From contig CAZXIY010000015.1 of assembly GCA_964640935.1 (NCBI GenBank), forward strand, positions 1 through 22,986: a stretch of 22,986 nucleotides of DNA, read 5' to 3'. Position 1 is the first letter of the stretch; every line of letters starts with the position of its first letter. A program made the position numbers and the translations under genes. Positions 14,699 through 21,524 of the stretch are shown one piece after another. Source of the DNA: CAZXIY01 sp964640935. GTDB taxonomy: Archaea > Thermoplasmatota > Thermoplasmata > Methanomassiliicoccales > Methanomethylophilaceae. Under the pieces are notes generated by a model that had not been told where the DNA came from, did no database searches, and saw nothing but the letters and a program-made list of their open reading frames with translations.

Positions 14699-15937
14699 AT
14701 GTCCGAGAAGATCCTTTCCCAAAGGTCGGGAACGGATTCGTATTCCGGTGCGATAGTGGAGGCCGAAGTGGATTACGTCATGGTGAACGATGTCACAGGC
14801 CCTATAGCGTTCAGGCAGTTCGAGAAGCTCGGACGTCCGGCCATGAAGGACAAGATTGTTCTCATACCGGATCATTACGTTCCGAATAAGGATGTAGCGT
14901 CGGCCGAACAGGCCAAGCTGATGAGGGATTTCGCCCGCAGGCACGGGATCGACAACTACTACGAGGTCGGCAGGTCCGGGGTCTGCCACCAGCTCATGAT
15001 AGATGAGGGATTCGTCGCACCAGGGAGACTGATCGTCGGAGCGGATTCCCACTCATGCACATACGGCGGACTCAACGCCTTCTCTACTGGTATAGGTTCA
15101 ACGGAGGCGGCAGCGGTGTTCGTCACCGGGCGTCTCTGGTTCAAGATACCTAAAACGATCAAGGTCGAATTGGAAGGTTCGTTCCGCAACAGCGTATGCG
15201 GAAAGGATCTCGCCATCAAGTTGCTGACGGATCTGGGATCGGACAGGGCAAATTACGAGACCATAGAGTTCTCCGGCCCCGGTGTATCGTCCGTCCCCGT
15301 ATCGGACAGGCTGACGATATCCAACATGTCAACGGAAGCGGGAGCGAAGGCCGGTATGTTCCCCTGCGACTCGCTCACTGAGGATCATATACGCGGAACC
15401 GTCAGAGGCAGATACGGCCCCGTCGAATCCGACGAGGGGGCCGAATACGCGTCTGTGATGCATTACGACCTGTCGGAGATCGAACCGATGGTCTCCTACC
15501 CGTATCTTCCGCGCAACGGTCATCTCGTCAAGGATACCGACGTGAAGATAGATCAAGCGTATCTCGGATCCTGCACCAACGGCCGTATCGAGGATATGAG
15601 GGCTGCGGCGAATGTCCTCAGAGGGCGTAAGGTGAACAAGGGCGTCAGGATGATCGTCGTTCCCGCATCGCAGAGCGTGTTCCGCTCGATGCTGAGGGAA
15701 GGCCTCATGGAGATATTCGCGGAGGCGGGAGCTTTCGTTTCGGGCCCTACATGCGGAGCTTGCCTCGGCGGATATATGGGCGTTCTGGGCGACGGAGAGG
15801 TCGCGGTTTCGTCCACCAACAGGAATTTCATCGGCAGGATGGGGCACGAGAGGTCCAAAGTTTATCTCGCAAGTCCGGCGGTAGTTGCCGCGTCTGCAGT
15901 GGCCGGGCGTATAGTATCTCCGGAGGATCTGCCATGA
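14699..15937 (+). CDS. leuC: 3-isopropylmalate dehydratase large subunit
   Basis: Large subunit of the aconitase-family isopropylmalate isomerase, binding the [4Fe-4S] cluster that swaps the hydroxyl of 2- to 3-isopropylmalate. About 412 residues, the archaeal/short type. Visible: GADSHSCTYGGLNAFSTGIG, YLGSCTNGR with the first cluster Cys, then GPTCGACLGGYMGVL with the CxxC pair, and SSTNRNFIGRMG near the end. ATG 14699 has the purine-rich GAAAGGGAAG upstream; the frame is open from a TTG at 14684 overlapping the leuA stop. The stop TGA is shared with the leuD start in ATGA. Homoaconitase or methylmalate-type paralogs look similar, so exact substrate is by context. Confidence 0.93.
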   Translation: MSEKILSQRSGTDSYSGAIVEAEVDYVMVNDVTGPIAFRQFEKLGRPAMKDKIVLIPDHYVPNKDVASAEQAKLMRDFARRHGIDNYYEVGRSGVCHQLMIDEGFVAPGRLIVGADSHSCTYGGLNAFSTGIGSTEAAAVFVTGRLWFKIPKTIKVELEGSFRNSVCGKDLAIKLLTDLGSDRANYETIEFSGPGVSSVPVSDRLTISNMSTEAGAKAGMFPCDSLTEDHIRGTVRGRYGPVESDEGAEYASVMHYDLSEIEPMVSYPYLPRNGHLVKDTDVKIDQAYLGSCTNGRIEDMRAAANVLRGRKVNKGVRMIVVPASQSVFRSMLREGLMEIFAEAGAFVSGPTCGACLGGYMGVLGDGEVAVSSTNRNFIGRMGHERSKVYLASPAVVAASAVAGRIVSPEDLP

Positions 15938-16410
15938 GAACAATCTCCGGCAGAGTGAGAAGATTCGGCGACGATGTCGACACCGACCAGATAATACCTG
16001 CCGAGTATCTTCTTTCGGAGAATCTGGATCATCTCGGCGATTTTGCATTCAGCAAGGCCAGGCCCGATCTCGATCTTAAGCAAAACGACATCATAGTGGC
16101 AGGAAAGAATTTCGGATGCGGCTCATCGCGCGAGCATGCTCCGTTGGCATTGAAGCAGGCCGGCGTCGCATGTGTCGTCGCAGAATCCTTCGGCCGCATA
16201 TTCTTCAGGAATTCCATCAATATCGGGCTTCCTGTGGTGGAGTGCGATGCGACAGACCTGAACGAAGGCGACACGGTCGCTGTCGATCTCGCCGGCGGTG
16301 TCATAAGATGCGGCGGAAGGGAATACAGGTTCGAGAAGCTGCCTGATTTCCTTATGAGGATCATAGATGCGGGCGGACTGATGAATACGATGGTCGGGGG
16401 CGGAAGATGA
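15934..16410 (+). CDS. leuD: 3-isopropylmalate dehydratase small subunit
   Basis: Small swivel-domain subunit that pairs with LeuC and supplies substrate-recognition residues. 158 residues, typical of archaeal LeuD. Seen: the N-terminal DDVDTDQIIPAEYL, the central NFGCGSSREHAPLAL and ESFGRIFFRNSINIGLP. The loop between YLLSENLDHLG and FAFSKARP is the region that sets substrate preference in this family; I cannot assign it further. The start ATG overlaps the leuC TGA (ATGA at 15934-15937), and the end overlaps leuB the same way, showing tight translational coupling. Confidence 0.95.
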   Translation: MRTISGRVRRFGDDVDTDQIIPAEYLLSENLDHLGDFAFSKARPDLDLKQNDIIVAGKNFGCGSSREHAPLALKQAGVACVVAESFGRIFFRNSINIGLPVVECDATDLNEGDTVAVDLAGGVIRCGGREYRFEKLPDFLMRIIDAGGLMNTMVGGGR

Positions 16411-17519
16411 CATACCGGCTGGCTGTCATCCCGGGTGATGGTATAGGTCCAGAGGTCATTGCCGAGGGGCTGAAGATCCTGGATACGGTGGCGGAGATCT
16501 CGTCCTTCAGTTACGATGCAGAAACATACGATATCGGGGCTGACAGATATCTTAGGACGGGGGAGCTTCTGACGGATGCTGATATCGCGTCCCTCAAAAA
16601 GGACGATGCGATCTATTTCGGAGCGACAGGTTCTCCGAGGGTCAGGCCCGGTATCCTGGAGAAGGGGATCCTTCTGAAGATGAGGGCGGAGTTCGACCAA
16701 TACATCAACCTCAGGCCCGTCAGATCATACCGCGGTCACAGTCCGCTGAGGGATCCTGCGGATTTCGATATAGCTTTCATTCGCGAGAACACCGAGGATT
16801 TCTATATAGGGGCGGACGGAGCGGTCAACGGGGACGGCATCGTCGGTCTGAAGATCGAAAGAGGTCTGTACAGGGCCACCGCCGTCGTGGATATGACTGT
16901 GATCCCGGCCGATGAAGTGACATTCGAACTCGGCATGCTGTCCAGAAAAGGCGTGGAGAGGTTCGCCGATTATGTATTCGATAAGGCGTCCGAAAGGGGG
17001 GATCCCAAGGTGACGCTTGTAGACAAGGCCAATGTCTGCGGGTTCTACGCTATGCAGAGGAAGATATTCGCCGAGAAGGCCGCCGAACGCGGCATGGCAT
17101 TGGAATACATGTACGCCGATGCCATGGCGATGTCGCTGATATCCCGTCCGGAGACGTTCCATACCGTTGCGATGCCGAATATGTTCGGCGACATACTTAC
17201 GGATCTCGGGGCGCAGCTTCAGGGAGGTCTCGGTCTAAGTGCCGGCGGCAACATCAATCCGAACGGCGTAAGCATGTTCGAGCCGATACACGGATCGGCC
17301 CCAGACATCGCCGGAAAAGGGATCGCGAACCCGATCGCCGCGATACTCGCAGCGAAGATGATGCTGGAGTATCTCGGTCGCATGACCGAAGCCAATATCA
17401 TAGAGAAGGCGGTTGACATCTCTGTCAACAGGGGATCCGTGACGCCGGACCTGGGCGGGAAAATGAGCACGTCCGATGTCGGCAGCGCGATCCGCGACGA
17501 GATATTGTCTGCGAGATGA
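16407..17519 (+). CDS. leuB: 3-isopropylmalate dehydrogenase
   Basis: NAD-dependent oxidative decarboxylation of 3-isopropylmalate to 4-methyl-2-oxovalerate precursor. 370 residues. Motifs: VIPGDGIGPEVI at the start, KMRAEFDQYINLRPVR (substrate arginines), FIRENTEDFYIGADG, KANVCGFYAMQRKIF with the catalytic Lys region, NMFGDILTDLGAQLQGGLG with the metal Asp residues, and EPIHGSAPDIAGKGIANPIA for the nucleotide. Related beta-decarboxylating dehydrogenases (tartrate, homoisocitrate, methylmalate) share these motifs; the leu context decides. ATG 16407 overlaps the leuD stop by 4 bases, and the TGA overlaps the next ATG. Confidence 0.93.
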   Translation: MTYRLAVIPGDGIGPEVIAEGLKILDTVAEISSFSYDAETYDIGADRYLRTGELLTDADIASLKKDDAIYFGATGSPRVRPGILEKGILLKMRAEFDQYINLRPVRSYRGHSPLRDPADFDIAFIRENTEDFYIGADGAVNGDGIVGLKIERGLYRATAVVDMTVIPADEVTFELGMLSRKGVERFADYVFDKASERGDPKVTLVDKANVCGFYAMQRKIFAEKAAERGMALEYMYADAMAMSLISRPETFHTVAMPNMFGDILTDLGAQLQGGLGLSAGGNINPNGVSMFEPIHGSAPDIAGKGIANPIAAILAAKMMLEYLGRMTEANIIEKAVDISVNRGSVTPDLGGKMSTSDVGSAIRDEILSAR

Positions 17520-17788
17520 TCTCGATGATGGATCTTGAATTAAGGATAGAGTACAGCGACGGGAAGGTGGCATCCACTGTCTTCAGGGCATTGGAGCCGG
17601 ACAACAAAGGTTACGTGGAGTCCAGACTGGACGGGAACGTCATAACGTTCTCCATGAAGGCCGACAATGCCGGTACCATGAGGAATACGGCCGATGATCT
17701 TCTCGCATGCATAAAGATAGCGGAGGAGGCCTCAGGCCTCGTCTCCGGTTCCGCTGCGGATCTTGACGGCGATTCCCTTACCGAATGA
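17516..17788 (+). CDS. pcc1: KEOPS complex subunit Pcc1-like
   Basis: 90-residue protein matching the Pcc1 fold pattern: strand (LELRIEYSDGKVASTVFRALEPDN), strand (VESRLDGNVITFSMKADNAGTMRNTADDLLACIKIAEEAS). Pcc1 dimerises the KEOPS complex, which makes N6-threonylcarbamoyladenosine (t6A) in tRNA. The family is short and divergent, so the call is by pattern. Start ATG 17516 overlaps the leuB TGA in ATGA, like the other operon junctions; in-frame ATGs at 17525 and 17528 are alternatives. It is the last gene of the leucine operon, although not a leucine gene, and its 3' end overlaps the convergent tgtA by 57 bases. Confidence 0.75.
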   Translation: MISMMDLELRIEYSDGKVASTVFRALEPDNKGYVESRLDGNVITFSMKADNAGTMRNTADDLLACIKIAEEASGLVSGSAADLDGDSLTE

Positions 17789-19657
17789 TTTCACTTCATT
17801 CTTGATCAGGATGGCGCGTCCGGTGGCGACGAAGTTGTCGTTCTTATCGACGACGATCGCCTCTTCCATCGGTCTCAGATCCTCATCCATATCTATGACG
17901 AATTGGCAGAATGCGTTCCTTCCCTGCGAAACGAATGGTACGGCATCGTCCATGACGATGACTCTCATCTGCGGCGACGGGAGGACCTTGAGTATCCTGA
18001 CAGCTCCTTCCTGCCTCAATGTGTAAAGACCATCACCCGCTCTCATGGAGAGGACGTGCTCTCCGTCAGAGATCACGTTCCTGATCTTCCCGGTCTTCCT
18101 GCTCTTTACGAGCTCTATCTTTCCGCGGAAGAGAGCGTCCGTCGCGTCGAGGCCGAACTGGTATCTGGATGTGGCCTTCGCCCTGAGCAGGTCCGCATCG
18201 TATTCTGCATCTCCTTCTCCGACATCCTTGTAATCTGCTACCTCAGAGAATCCGGCGGATCCGATGAAGGCTTTCAGGAGTCTCTCCTTCTCTTCCTCCG
18301 TCTCGCGGTCGACTATCTGCGGGAACAGTGACTGTGCGATCGGATATATCTCATCCAACTCAGCCGGGACAGGTCCGAACGGGGACAGAACAACCGGTGT
18401 GTAGCCGGCCTTCCTGACCCTGTCGAATTCGGAAACATACTGCCTGCTGTACGGCTTTCCTCCGTCCGGGAACAGGGCGGCCTTGTCAGTAGGCGGGACA
18501 TAGCGTTCCCTGAGTCTTGCCTCGAATCTGTGGAACACAGGTCTGGCTCTTGTCTCCACGCCGGTGTAGAAGAGAGCGCTGTCGCGGCTCAGAGGTTCGG
18601 TGCTCTCTAGGAATCCTTCGTATTCTTTGAGTCTTCTCAGAGCATCGAGAAGGGCGGGGTGGGCCCTGCATCTGATCTCGACGAGTTCCCAAAGCCTTCC
18701 TTCTCTGACGTACCTTTTCACAAGGTCGAGTTCGTTCGTTATCTGATAGAGGTTATGGCGGGCGATGAGCTTCTCGCGTGCTCCTTTATCCATCTTTCTG
18801 ATGGATTCTATGGTGTATCCTCTGCATGCGGGACAGTTGCAGTCCAGTGACTGCATATCCTGAAGGCGGAACGTTCCGTCGATGAACATGAATCTGTCGT
18901 CCCTGGCGAACTTCGCGTATGATGCGGAATCGAAGAGGTCGCATCCCATAAGCGTCGCAAGTGCCAGGATCATAGGGTGCCCGGCTCCGAAGAGGTGTAC
19001 GGGGCGGTTGGGGTTCAGTCCCTTCTTCGAGGCCATGACGATGTCCACGAGTTCGGTGTATCTGTATTGCTCCATGAGCGGGACTATTCCGCCTATCGGG
19101 TGCACGTCGACGTCCATGGTCGCCATCTTCTTTGCGCAGTACTCTCTGAGATCGGGGTAGACGGAACCCTGCACTACGCCGTTGATCATCATGTCGCCTT
19201 TTATCTCGCAGGCATGTTCGGTCCTTTCGAGTGTGACATCTATCGATTCGGCGGTCTCGTCCTTCTTCCAGAATGGTTCGGTGAATATGTCGAGAACGGT
19301 CCCGATATCGGTGCCGATGCTCTTTTGGAACTCTACCATCTCGTCGTTAGTGACCTCGACCTCACCGTACATATGGCTCTGGAACGTTCCTGAGTCGGTC
19401 ATTATCACGCCGGGGAAATCCAGCATCTTGTGCAGTCCTTCGGACTGTGCGCGGGCCTTGAGGCTCTCGCTGTTCTTGATGATGTAAGAGTTGGTTATCA
19501 GTGCCCTGAATCCGAATTCATCATACAGCTCTCTCGGTGTGACGGTGAAAATCTTAGGATTAACTACCGGCAGCAACGCTGGTGTCTCAAGCACTCCGGA
19601 CCTGGTCTCGAACCTGCCGAGCCTGGCAAGTCCGTCCCTCTTTACGATCTCGAACAT
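17732..19657 (-). CDS. tgtA: Archaeosine tRNA-guanine transglycosylase
   Basis: Swaps guanine-15 in the tRNA D-loop for preQ0, the first committed step to archaeosine. 641 residues: catalytic TIM barrel, then linker domains and a C-terminal PUA RNA-binding domain. Seen: VIMTDSGTFQSHMYG with the catalytic Asp, VLDIFTEPFWKKDET with the nucleophile Asp region, HLFGAGHPMILAL, and the zinc site CNCPACRGY with a later His. The last about 80 residues (RAGDGLYTLRQEGAVRILK through AVVVD-like AIVVDKNDNFVATGRAIL) are the PUA domain. The start is ATG 19657: a TATA-like box at 19679-19689 sits 22-32 bases upstream, so the longer in-frame extension to 19690 is not coding. It overlaps pcc1 by 57 bases at the 3' ends. 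Confidence 0.95.
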   Translation of the reverse strand: MFEIVKRDGLARLGRFETRSGVLETPALLPVVNPKIFTVTPRELYDEFGFRALITNSYIIKNSESLKARAQSEGLHKMLDFPGVIMTDSGTFQSHMYGEVEVTNDEMVEFQKSIGTDIGTVLDIFTEPFWKKDETAESIDVTLERTEHACEIKGDMMINGVVQGSVYPDLREYCAKKMATMDVDVHPIGGIVPLMEQYRYTELVDIVMASKKGLNPNRPVHLFGAGHPMILALATLMGCDLFDSASYAKFARDDRFMFIDGTFRLQDMQSLDCNCPACRGYTIESIRKMDKGAREKLIARHNLYQITNELDLVKRYVREGRLWELVEIRCRAHPALLDALRRLKEYEGFLESTEPLSRDSALFYTGVETRARPVFHRFEARLRERYVPPTDKAALFPDGGKPYSRQYVSEFDRVRKAGYTPVVLSPFGPVPAELDEIYPIAQSLFPQIVDRETEEEKERLLKAFIGSAGFSEVADYKDVGEGDAEYDADLLRAKATSRYQFGLDATDALFRGKIELVKSRKTGKIRNVISDGEHVLSMRAGDGLYTLRQEGAVRILKVLPSPQMRVIVMDDAVPFVSQGRNAFCQFVIDMDEDLRPMEEAIVVDKNDNFVATGRAILIKNEVKSFGKGIAVKIRSGTGDEA

Positions 19658-19678
19658 CGGTATGCCCATCGGCAGGAC

Positions 19679-19689
19679 CGATATAAACA
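19679..19689 (-). promoter_or_regulatory. TATA-like box for tgtA
   Basis: The minus strand reads TGTTTATATCG, 22-32 bases before ATG 19657; it decides the tgtA start and implies a leaderless mRNA. Confidence 0.55.
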
Positions 19690-19777
19690 ATTCCTTCTGC
19701 CGTATGGGTTATCTTTCAGATCGTTCCTATGGTCATCGATGTCAAAAACGGCATGCCGATGCTGAATACCGGACGAT

Positions 19778-20206
19778 TCACTCTGAGCCGTCGCCGTTCA
19801 CGGGGATCCTGTTCGACATCATGTCGGCATAGATCTTGGCTATGGCATTCTTCATCAGCACATCGGGGATGTCCTCGATATATCTCTGATCCCAATCCAA
19901 CTGCGGGCGTTCGATCTTCACGATCCTCTTCTTCCCGTCGCATCCGCAGCTGTCCTCGTCCGGTTCCGGTATGACTATATTGAGACCGTCGAGTATCTCG
20001 TGGACGGATTTTCCGTTGATATAGACCATGTTGTTCTCGTCTTCGACAGCGAATCCGGTGTTGAATTTCACAGAGATGTCCGCCGACTGCATCTCGAACA
20101 CGATGTCCCTGAGATATGATTCCATATCGGACGTGCTGTGACGTCTGATATCCTTATTGTCGATCGGTTTCCCCGAGAATCTGTATTCGATGTCGATCAT
20201 CGCCAT
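19778..20206 (-). CDS. DUF2703-like protein
   Basis: 142 residues from ATG 20206; ATG 20200 is an alternative start. The first part is IDIEYRFSGKPIDN, followed by a helix (SDMESYLRDIVFEMQ) and a strand. The middle VYINGKSVHEILDGLNIV and the tail RYIEDIPDVLMKNAIAKIY resemble the DUF2703 family, thioredoxin-like proteins of unknown role found in anaerobes, sometimes by arsenic or mercury genes. SCGC near residue 87 matches the family's later cysteine pair. The usual early TCxRC cysteine motif is absent: the equivalent segment reads NKDIRRHSTSDM. So it may be a non-catalytic relative. A TATA-like GGTTTTATC (20230-20238) lies about 25-32 bases upstream, coincident with the terminator tail of the preceding gene. 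Confidence 0.65.
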   Translation of the reverse strand: MAMIDIEYRFSGKPIDNKDIRRHSTSDMESYLRDIVFEMQSADISVKFNTGFAVEDENNMVYINGKSVHEILDGLNIVIPEPDEDSCGCDGKKRIVKIERPQLDWDQRYIEDIPDVLMKNAIAKIYADMMSNRIPVNGDGSE

Positions 20207-20237
20207 GACCCCCTCAACGGCGACCGATATGATAAAA

Positions 20238-20266
20238 CCGATGTCCCGTCGGTGACGGGACATCGG
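20238..20266 (-). terminator. Strong hairpin terminator after the amber-containing gene
   Basis: Read on the minus strand: a perfect 13-bp stem CCGATGTCCCGTC / GACGGGACATCGG with a 3-base loop, followed by TTTTATC. It lies 28 bases after the TGA at 20295-20297. It is a textbook intrinsic-terminator shape, and its T-run doubles as the likely TATA element of the next gene. Confidence 0.8.
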
Positions 20267-20294
20267 GAACGGTGCTGTTCCGTTCTGAAAAAGA

Positions 20295-20636
20295 TCAGTC
20301 TTTCTTTTTTGAATTGTCGGCTGCGTTGGCAGCGGCGCTGTTGGCGGCCCTCTCTTTGGAGCCTTTTTCTTTGAGCTCTTCGATCTGCTTCTTGTAGCAC
20401 TCGATGCTCTCGAGAGAATCGTCGATCTTCTTGCAGATCTCGGCGGATTTCGCATCGAAGTCCGTGCCCTTGCCTTTCTTGTTCTTGTACAGGGTCTCTC
20501 CGAGTTCGAGGTAGGCTTTGTTTATGCTGCTCTCTTCCTAGTTGATCTTGGACTTCAATTTACTCTCGTCGACGCTCTGTCCGAGTTTGCTGTCGACGTT
20601 CTTCGCAGATGCTTTTACTTTGTCCATGAATCCCAT
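20295..20636 (-). CDS. Small coiled-coil protein with in-frame amber (UAG) codon 33, putative pyrrolysine protein
   Basis: Read on the minus strand from ATG 20636 (MGFMDKVKASAKNVDSKLGQ): 32 sense codons, a TAG at 20540-20538, then 80 more sense codons in the same frame to TGA 20297-20295. Both halves have the Lys/Glu-rich helical character of one protein; the junction is SKIN-amber-EESSINKAYLELGE. It resembles small helical proteins with ELxxxYxxIG-type segments. The part after the TAG has no ATG, GTG or TTG codon in frame, so it cannot be an independently started gene. A strong terminator follows the final TGA. The likely alternatives are UAG readthrough (as pyrrolysine or otherwise), a recent nonsense mutation, or sequencing error. 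One base change from AAG, GAG or CAG would give TAG. No methyltransferase-like feature is present. Confidence 0.7.
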
Positions 20637-20824
20637 GTTATCACTGCGCGGATGTATCCATGCGGTCCGATAAGAGTATTTCTATACAACTAATATTGTT
20701 TCAATTCAGATAGGGGTTATATTCACCCTGGCCACATTTTTCATCAGACATCCGTCATATTGTCGATTTTCGTACAGTCCAGCTATGCCACTGGGTTTCA
20801 AAAGTAAAAAAATCATCTGTCGGG
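20637..20824. other. Divergent promoter spacer of the amber gene and GNAT gene
   Basis: An A/T-richer stretch with two promoter-like elements on the minus strand (TTGTATAGAAATA near 20677-20690 and AATATTAG near 20688-20696) and one on the plus strand near 20804. I see no ORF or RNA structure in it. Confidence 0.4.
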
Positions 20825-21487
20825 ATGATGATGCCTATCGGCTCGTCTGGAGATCGGGATACAATGGATTGTGACATAGAAGAGATATCAGATCTGCATA
20901 TCATGAGGCACGGAGAAGGCTGCCTATTCTCGCTCCCTTCCGCCGAAGCGTTCGAAGGATATCCTCTGTTAGACTATCTGCTATGCGGGAAATACAATAA
21001 GAAAGCAGTCATCAAGTTCATCGAGGCGTCGCTGAACGGGAACATAGTCTCCATAGCTCCAGATGCGGATGTTAATTCGACGGCGTTGTTCATTCCGCCG
21101 GGGAAGGACAAGACGAAGACGATACCTTATCTTCTTGGCGGAGGTCTGCACATGATGCTCATTCTGAGCCATTCGAGCATCCGCCGTCTCTCGTCGTACG
21201 AGGAGCTCTGCTCCTCAATCAGGAGCAGGTATTCCGACGATAAGTGCTGGTATCTGTTCATACTGGCGGCCAGGCCCGGGCATCAGGGCAAGGGGGAGAC
21301 GTCCGGCATAGTCAGACCGATGCTGGATTATTTCGACCGCACAGGACAGAGCTGTTTCCTGGAGACGCAGAGCGGGGATAATGTGAAGATCTACGAGCAC
21401 TGGGGTTTCGAAGTCGTGGAGACCGACCGTCTCCCGGGCACCGAGGTGCCCCATTATGCGATGCTCCGCAGGCCTGTTCCGCTGTGA
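20825..21487 (+). CDS. GNAT-family N-acetyltransferase-like protein
   Basis: 220 residues; three adjacent ATGs (20825, 20828, 20831) are possible starts. The C-terminal half has the acetyl-CoA-binding signature: WYLFILAARPGHQGKGETSG (motif A, QxxGxG-like QGKGETSG), then IVRPMLDYFDRTG, CFLETQSGDNVKIYEHWGF (motif B, neighbour YExxGF). The N-terminal half (residues 1-90) is unlike common GNAT families; it has a KYNKKAVIKFIEASLNG helix. Substrate unknown. It is divergent from the amber-containing gene, with 188 bases of spacer holding only A/T-rich promoter-like stretches (for example GTAAAAAAATC near 20804), and convergent with the DUF4143 ATPase. Confidence 0.85.
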   Translation: MMMPIGSSGDRDTMDCDIEEISDLHIMRHGEGCLFSLPSAEAFEGYPLLDYLLCGKYNKKAVIKFIEASLNGNIVSIAPDADVNSTALFIPPGKDKTKTIPYLLGGGLHMMLILSHSSIRRLSSYEELCSSIRSRYSDDKCWYLFILAARPGHQGKGETSGIVRPMLDYFDRTGQSCFLETQSGDNVKIYEHWGFEVVETDRLPGTEVPHYAMLRRPVPL

Positions 21488-21524
21488 TACGGTCGATACG
21501 TCTTCGACGGCAGATGTGGTACTA

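Noticed and set aside
20207..20455. N-terminal extension of the DUF2703-like frame up to 20455
   Set aside because: Arg/Ser/Pro-rich, overlaps the amber-gene tail in a different frame and the hairpin terminator, so the real start is ATG 20206 or 20200.
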